Origin: Baffinella frigidus | Taxonomy: Eukaryota > Cryptophyceae > Cryptomonadales > Baffinellaceae | DNA length: 11,540 nucleotides | NCBI GenBank assembly: GCA_026770585.1 | Contig: MU647712.1 | Coordinates: forward strand, 40,276-51,815 | Direction of reading: 5' to 3' | Shown: in pieces, positions 10,752 through 11,540 of the stretch | Layout: each line of letters begins with the position of its first letter | Numbering within the stretch: position 1 is the stretch's first letter | Translations under genes and position numbers: made by a program | The notes under the pieces: generated by a model | The model's database searches: none | What the model was told of the DNA's origin: nothing | What the model saw: the letters and a program-made list of their open reading frames with translations, nothing else

Positions 10752-10812
10752 GCGGGCGAGAGCAGACTGCCGTCGAGACGCGTGTATTCTGCAGACAGTG
10801 TCGCGTGTGTAG
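1160..10812 (+). CDS. Aldehyde dehydrogenase superfamily protein, 18 exons, probable plastid leader
   Basis: Exons: 1160-1512, 1672-1750, 2195-2356, 2506-2667, 2785-2865, 3770-3826, 4611-4704, 4987-5051, 5854-5949, 6270-6329, 6661-6754, 7194-7243, 7450-7623, 8184-8264, 8969-9169, 9796-9862, 10608-10663, 10795-10812. They join in frame to about 649 residues. ALDHs oxidise aldehydes to acids, or acyl-CoAs, with NAD(P); the substrate here is unknown. The peptide order follows from memory a bacterial ALDH-like family: VLVLGAGN (246-251 region), HITG, IIWG, KPISTELGN (catalytic-type Glu about 360), NNSCNC (candidate nucleophile Cys about 399), NNEAFAP (counterpart of EEIFGPV, about 505) and PWGAHPG. 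The Glu-to-Cys spacing of 39 is close to the 34 of classical ALDHs. The leader MQSGWFLLVAVLASLSGAAA then Phe21 looks like a signal peptide plus transit peptide. An in-frame ATG at 1112 would add 16 residues. Exon phases agree throughout. Exons 16-18 are the least certain. Confidence 0.85.
1604..1677 (+). repeat. 37-bp perfect tandem duplication across the intron 1/exon 2 junction
   Basis: Copies are 1604-1640 and 1641-1677, identical in all 37 bases. Each contains CTAAACCAG|GAACGT, that is a 3' splice site plus the first six exon bases. The second acceptor (AG 1670-1671) restores the frame (QLK-NVDLGEWV). Use of the first (AG 1633-1634) adds 37 bases and shifts the frame. Confidence 0.95.
1672..1750 (+). 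CDS. ALDH exon 2
   Basis: It encodes NVDLGEWVKGTTAIHGF followed by VRPDDMAPM. It is joined to exon 1 in phase 2, the first G completing a Lys codon. The donor is GTTCCT at 1751, which is weak. A GC donor at 1757, also phase 0, is the alternative. Confidence 0.7.
1751..2194 (+). repeat. Intron 2: degenerate telomere-like array
   Basis: Almost the whole intron is CCCTAAA, CCCTGAA and CCCCAAA variants, all C-rich on the sense strand. The cleanest part is about 7.7 uninterrupted AAACCCT units at 1895-1948. It ends at CCAG|GCCAAG. It is internal to a gene, so it is not the chromosome end. Confidence 0.93.
2195..2356 (+). CDS. ALDH exon 3
   Basis: 54 codons, phase 0 at both ends. It encodes AKTVRVTESFLSSS, then a basic helix (VVRKIRTTMREQ) and LKPLPIRKTATGDAVVK. 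It corresponds to the pre-domain of the family before the conserved V-P segment. The donor AAG|GTCACC leads straight into a run of C. Confidence 0.8.
2357..2505 (+). other. Intron 3
   Basis: 149 bases, C-rich, beginning GTCACC followed by a run of C and ending CGCGCAG. Apart from homopolymer C runs (2361-2372, 2460-2467), no repeat or gene was seen. Confidence 0.75.
2506..2667 (+). CDS. ALDH exon 4: Rossmann-type strand with GAGN
   Basis: 54 codons. It encodes VYPYSAADKYVGFGGMGVTG, then an acidic loop and GGRVSLVLGAGNQ. The VLGAGN segment is the best preserved match to the bacterial ALDH-like family and marks the start of the catalytic nucleotide-binding region. Phase 0; CAG|GTCCCG donor. 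Confidence 0.85.
2785..2865 (+). CDS. ALDH exon 5
   Basis: 27 codons encoding VLLELSDVLDRLFIQGEVVM then TKHHELR. It aligns with the family segment of type DALxKLFVEGxVVLLK. The acceptor TGTGCAG follows the 117-base intron 4 (2668-2784), in which nothing notable was seen. Donor CGC|GTATCG. Confidence 0.8.
2866..3769 (+). repeat. Intron 5: long degenerate telomere-like array
   Basis: 904 bases, almost entirely AACCCTAAACC, AACCCTGAACC and AACCCCAAACC variants from about 2880 to 3755, C-rich on the sense strand. The exception is two G-rich blocks at about 3184-3208 and 3241-3272 that form fold-back hairpins. No open frame is maintained. Confidence 0.92.
3187..3329. repeat. Two fold-back hairpins of telomere-like repeat
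   Basis: Hairpin 1 arms are 3188-3208 and 3220-3240 (21 bp perfect, 11-base loop). Hairpin 2 arms are 3241-3272 and 3298-3329 (32 bp perfect, 25-base loop). The G-rich arm precedes the C-rich arm in each. Hairpin 2 looks like an extended copy of hairpin 1. Confidence 0.93.
3770..3826 (+). CDS. ALDH exon 6
   Basis: Only 19 codons: LANEAPFAIIFAKLIRDGF. It corresponds to the family helix of type EEAFAPLIxxGFLR. The acceptor is CGACAG and the donor is the strong GTACGT. A poly-C run (3833-3844) follows the donor. Confidence 0.78.
3857..4089 (+). repeat. Minisatellite of 25-28 bp units
   Basis: About nine imperfect units of the form GTAGGCCAATACCTAGGACC then CTACA. Each unit junction forms the short palindrome CCTAC-A-GTAGG, and many contain CCTAGG. 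Units 5-6 and 7-8 form a 54-bp higher-order pair. Confidence 0.9.
4242..4285 (+). repeat. 13-bp tandem repeat
   Basis: Three full copies of GCGTCGCTGCCGG (4242-4254, 4255-4267, 4268-4280) and the start of a fourth (GCGTC, 4281-4285). Confidence 0.93.
4380..4417. repeat. Two adjacent palindromes in intron 6
   Basis: TGCATGCTC (4380-4388) and GAGCATGCA (4390-4398) form 9-bp arms around one base. CCTTGCGCAAGG (4406-4417) is a perfect 12-bp palindrome. GCACCGCGTG flanks the second palindrome as a direct repeat. Confidence 0.85.
4611..4704 (+). CDS. ALDH exon 7: HITG segment
   Basis: 31 codons plus one base, encoding VAATTGDGATGAFLVNNDLV then GHVHITGGLAT. HITG matches the family HITGS motif, the counterpart of the FTGS cofactor-loop motif of ALDHs. 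The donor ACCG|GTGCAT gives phase 1. Confidence 0.85.
4705..4986 (+). other. Intron 7 with CT microsatellite
   Basis: 282 bases. A (CT)n-rich tract covers 4710-4768. The rest (4770-4980) has no feature recognised. Acceptor TTGGCAG. Skipping exon 8 by joining to the AG at 5806 would keep a frame but lose the conserved IIWG motif. Confidence 0.72.
4987..5051 (+). CDS. ALDH exon 8: IIWG segment
   Basis: 65 bases. With the G from exon 7 it encodes ANKIIWGATAEEQARRKAAS then DP. It matches the family AIVWG...EEQARRKAAG segment very closely, which fixes this exon inside what otherwise looks like a 1.1-kb intron. Phase 1 in, phase 0 out; donor CCG|GTCTGC. Confidence 0.85.
5052..5853 (+). other. Intron 8
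   Basis: 802 bases. It contains CTCTGTTGAGACT twice (5072-5084, 5106-5118), a GTGGACCTC/GAGGTCCAC hairpin (5160-5181, 4-base loop), GGAGG/CCTCC short inverted repeats around 5480-5520, and a CT-rich tract (5735-5800). The 3' end has TGCTAAC at 5823-5829, a classic branch-point match, 25 bases before GGGCAG|GTT. No gene seen. Confidence 0.78.
5823..5829 (+). promoter_or_regulatory. Putative intron 8 branch point TGCTAAC
   Basis: TGCTAAC fits the eukaryotic branch-point consensus (CTAAC). Its presumed branch A is 5828, about 25 bases upstream of the chosen acceptor AG (5852-5853). This supports that acceptor over the earlier AG at 5805-5806. Confidence 0.6.
5854..5949 (+). CDS. ALDH exon 9: catalytic glutamate motif ELGN
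   Basis: 32 codons encoding VLKKPISTELGNISPFIVSP then GGDWTDDDLKFQ. KPIxxELGN is the family form of the ALDH ELGGK motif; Glu about 360 is the likely general base. The join DP-VLKKPI aligns without gap to the family. Phase 0; CAG|GTCTCG donor. Confidence 0.87.
5950..6269 (+). other. Intron 9
   Basis: 320 bases. It carries twin hairpins at 5976-6029 and a second copy of its own 5' splice site (CAGGTCTCGGTG near 5997-6008). The remainder (6030-6269) has no feature recognised. It ends in a G run then GGCAG, an unusual non-pyrimidine acceptor context. A second AG six bases downstream is also in frame. Confidence 0.75.
5976..6029. repeat. Twin identical-stem hairpins in intron 9
   Basis: TGTCAGCA/TGCTGACA stems at 5976-5983/5991-5998 and 6007-6014/6022-6029. 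Both have 8-bp perfect stems and 7-base loops, spaced 31 bases apart. Confidence 0.92.
6270..6329 (+). CDS. ALDH exon 10: candidate active-site cysteine
   Basis: 20 codons: AAHLAAIFSANNSCNCLSPK. It corresponds to the family NNASFNCxxxKV segment. Cys about 399 (the NC Cys) is the candidate nucleophile; Cys about 397 is next to it. Phase 0; donor AAG|GTCAGT. Confidence 0.82.
6330..6660 (+). other. Intron 10 with 20-bp tandem repeat
   Basis: 331 bases. AGTGTTGCAGGGCAACGTCA (6411-6430) is followed by a near-identical copy (6431-6450); each contains a TTGCAG acceptor-like site. Nothing else recognised. The true acceptor is TCTGGCAG at 6660. Confidence 0.75.
6661..6754 (+). CDS. ALDH exon 11
   Basis: 31 codons plus one base, encoding VLVLAAEWEHRQAFLAHLRQ then ELSLTKQWPPY. 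It matches the family pattern VLVTxxxWxxRxAFLxxLRxxL. The donor TACT|GTACGT gives phase 1. Confidence 0.85.
6755..7193 (+). other. Intron 11 with G runs and 17-bp tandem repeat
   Basis: 439 bases. Runs of G at about 7104-7111 and 7132-7148 are followed by two perfect copies of GCTGACCAGCACGACCG (7153-7169, 7170-7186) that end seven bases before the exon. The 6760-7090 part has no feature recognised. Confidence 0.75.
7194..7243 (+). CDS. ALDH exon 12
   Basis: 50 bases. Together with the T from exon 11 it encodes YPGTKQRYQAFKDHYPE, an almost exact match to the family YYPGAxxRYxAFxxxxP segment. The split Tyr codon confirms the phase-1 junction. Donor GAG|GTTTGC. Confidence 0.85.
7244..7449 (+). 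other. Intron 12
   Basis: 206 bases, C-rich, with a pyrimidine tract and CCCCCGCAG acceptor. It has no repeat or gene that I can support. Confidence 0.7.
7450..7623 (+). CDS. ALDH exon 13: EAFAP motif
   Basis: 58 codons. It includes SGEWLAGPGVRNIGAPLPF, LLIDLADG and EYCLNNEAFAP. The last corresponds to the EEIFGPV cofactor-binding motif of ALDHs, with Glu about 505. The donor CCG|GTGTTG lies inside the motif, and the next exon supplies VL. Confidence 0.85.
7624..8183 (+). repeat. Intron 13, partly telomere-like
   Basis: 560 bases. Degenerate AACCCTAAACC, CACCCTGAACC and CACCCTACACC repeats cover about 7715-7925, C-rich on the sense strand. The unique part (7926-8183) ends CGGGAAG|GTT; no gene recognised there. 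Confidence 0.82.
8184..8264 (+). CDS. ALDH exon 14
   Basis: 27 codons encoding VLAIASIPGDATPRAFAAAA then SDFCNDK. It matches the family VLAxxxLPGxxxxAFLxxAxxFxNxxLWG. Phase 0 both sides; donor AAG|GTCCGC. Confidence 0.85.
8265..8968 (+). other. Intron 14
   Basis: 704 bases. It contains a decayed copy of the end of exon 14 (8434-8474), a duplicated C-rich/G-rich hairpin block (8371-8428, 8563-8632) and a G-rich telomere-like stretch (8500-8560), which is the opposite orientation to the other introns. CTCGCGGTAGTG/CACTACCGCGAG at 8737-8748/8751-8762 is a perfect 12-bp hairpin. 8780-8968 has no feature recognised. Acceptor TGTGCAG. Confidence 0.78.
8434..8474 (+). pseudogene. Duplicated 3' end of exon 14 (pseudo-exon)
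   Basis: This copy encodes TFAVAASDFCNGK followed by AAGGTG, against AFAAAASDFCNDK and AAGGTC in exon 14. It lies 205-210 bases downstream of exon 14. A flanking C-rich block is repeated at about the same offset, so it is a tandem segmental duplication. It lacks the first half of the exon and is skipped in the model. Confidence 0.82.
8969..9169 (+). CDS. ALDH exon 15
   Basis: 67 codons, the longest well-conserved exon: VMGSLTAAVILHP, then FASKLRYGGIGINTAGQFHY and DTLPWGAHPGETLDALESGQ. It matches the family LWGTLxAxLxVHP, LRYGTVxxN, PWGAxPGxTLxDIxSG. Phase 0; CAG|GTCCAA. Confidence 0.88.
9170..9795 (+). other. Intron 15
   Basis: 626 bases. 9185-9262 is AT-rich unlike its surroundings. A long CT-rich tract (9591-9785) precedes the acceptor GGTGGCAG. 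Homopolymer C occurs at 9499-9518. No gene recognised; a frame over the CT tract is low-complexity. Confidence 0.78.
9796..9862 (+). CDS. ALDH exon 16
   Basis: It encodes GYVKNTLGVKGVRKSVVRFP then FR. It matches the family GxVHNTxxxxxxxKSVxRxPFR. The 5' junction SGQ-GYV is clear. The 3' end may be at 9862 (phase 1) or 9867 (phase 0). Confidence 0.75.
9863..10607 (+). other. Intron 16
   Basis: 745 bases; the 9955-10320 part has lower GC than its surroundings. It contains a 77-codon antisense frame (10005-10238) and a palindrome-rich block (10320-10438). An additional small ALDH exon could be hidden here, because bacterial relatives have extra residues at this point, but none could be identified. 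Confidence 0.6.
10320..10438. repeat. Palindrome-rich block
   Basis: GGCCGGG/CCCGGCC (10320-10326/10351-10357), GGGGGTC/GACCCCC (10387-10393/10400-10406, 6-base loop) and the 14-bp palindrome CGTAGGGCCCTACG (10425-10438). No RNA family recognised. Confidence 0.8.
10608..10663 (+). CDS. ALDH exon 17
   Basis: It encodes KAVESLPDFVPKIVLTLAK with the first base from exon 16. The LPxF...L pattern is compatible with the C-terminus of the family, but similarity is weak. The donor AAG|GTATGT is an excellent match. An alternative start at 10610 goes with the 9867 donor. Confidence 0.6.
10664..10794 (+). repeat. Intron 17 with GA microsatellite
   Basis: 131 bases. A GA-rich tract at 10681-10750 puts purines on the sense strand, opposite to the CT tracts of introns 7, 8 and 15. 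It ends ATTCTGCAG. The exon 17 frame stays open through this intron, so retention would give a long RE-rich tail. Confidence 0.65.
10795..10812 (+). CDS. ALDH exon 18: short terminal exon
   Basis: It encodes TVSRV and a TAG stop after the CTGCAG acceptor. It was chosen because it ends the protein near where relatives end. The alternative is intron retention or the acceptor at 10765, either of which would extend the frame to 11248. Confidence 0.45.
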   Translation, partial: TVSRV

Positions 10813-11501
10813 AGAGTTATGGGGAACACCCGGAGCACCACCTCGCTGCCCTGCCTTGCTTCTTTTGGCGCATCAGATTGAGGCGCTGCATGCCTCGAGA
10901 GGCACGGCAAAAGACCTCAGGAGTGTGCAGACAACTTCGCCGCAAACCCACCATGTCTTTGTTCGCATCGGTCCAAGCGCGCATCGGTCCAAGATTTGGT
11001 GGGTGCAAGCTGACCGAGGTTGTCCGGTGCTCCTGACAGGGACTCGCGACCGGGCCTCTCATGTGGCTCTCCCGCATCTGGGGCTTATTCGACGCTCTAG
11101 GGATCAAGATGGCGTACAGGGGTTACAAGGCCTCCTCAGGGCCGCGGATAACTCCCCCCTAGAGAGGTGCTGGTGTGCGATCTTGCGGTCCTGGAATGGT
11201 CTAGCCATTACGGAATGTGTTGCGAAATACCGCTGTGTGTGTCATTGAATGGGAAAGTGTGTGCCCTTGATCGTGTGTGATCGGATCACAATCGAGATGG
11301 CCACCTTGTATCTGTGCACGGGGAGGCCTTCCTTAAGATCCGAAAGGAAGCATGGCCTTTCTGCAGGATAAGTTCCGGTGTCCGCCTATGCTGGGAGCTC
11401 GAAGGACCTAAATGAAGAGGTGGGCTGCAGTGTCCGCTACATGCTGGTGTTTTACCATAATGTATGGGGGCCGCAGGCCGAGGGCAGGAGAAGAAAGAGC
11501 A

Positions 11502-11503
<2 letters not shown>
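10813..11503. other. 3' flank without a supported gene
   Basis: No domain, RNA gene or mobile element was recognised. GCATCGGTCCAAG is repeated near 10963 and 10981. A 33-residue frame (11061-11162) starts MWLSRIWGLFDALGIKMA, an amphipathic helix faintly like small-GTPase N-termini, but it is too short to call. Confidence 0.5.

Positions 11504-11540
<37 letters not shown>
11504..11540 (+). repeat. Terminal poly-C run
   Basis: 37 consecutive C up to the window end, most simply a sequencing or assembly edge artefact or an unresolved homopolymer. Confidence 0.97.

Noticed and set aside
11061-11162. N-terminal exon of a Sar1/Arf-like GTPase
   Set aside because: Only a faint resemblance (W...LF..LG) over about 20 residues, with no P-loop visible before the window ends.
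10592-11248. 218-codon frame continuing exon 17 through the GA repeat
   Set aside because: It depends on translating the RERERE microsatellite and ignoring a perfect GTATGT donor; the downstream part shows no domain. Retained only as an alternative ending.

Overview
The window looks like nuclear DNA from a photosynthetic protist (alga). It is GC-rich and has spliceosomal GT-AG introns. It carries degenerate TTTAGGG/CCCTAAA telomere-type repeats inside introns. One gene encodes a hydrophobic leader followed by a Phe-containing AAAF-AAP segment, which resembles the bipartite plastid presequences of algae with red-lineage secondary plastids (haptophytes, cryptophytes, stramenopiles and relatives). 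The species cannot be named from sequence alone. The window ends in a run of 37 C, so the right edge is probably a contig or assembly end.

Layout: (1) Positions 1-922, minus strand: 5' part of an alpha-type carbonic anhydrase gene, with two exons visible and the rest beyond the left edge. (2) Positions 923-1159: a short divergent intergenic region, presumably two promoters back to back, with a 24-bp tandem repeat and a perfect 12-bp inverted repeat. (3) Positions 1160-10812, plus strand: one gene of 18 small exons reconstructed by homology and splice phase. It encodes about 649 residues of an aldehyde dehydrogenase superfamily protein with a probable plastid-targeting leader. Coding sequence is only about 1.95 kb of 9.65 kb. 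(4) Positions 10813-11503: downstream DNA with no convincing gene. (5) Positions 11504-11540: poly-C.

The two genes are transcribed away from each other from about 240 bp of shared DNA. Both products appear to be sent into the secretory or plastid route (a membrane or signal anchor on the carbonic anhydrase; a signal plus transit-like leader on the dehydrogenase). Shared regulation is plausible but not shown.

The most unusual material is in the introns. Several are filled with degenerate telomere-like repeat, nearly always with the C-rich strand as the sense strand, on both genes. Others carry copies of adjoining exon or splice-site sequence: an inverted copy of the start of carbonic anhydrase exon 2, a 37-bp perfect duplication of the first 3' splice site of the dehydrogenase, a repeated 5' splice site with twin hairpins, and a duplicated exon end. 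Introns also hold a minisatellite, large fold-back hairpins and CT/GA microsatellites.
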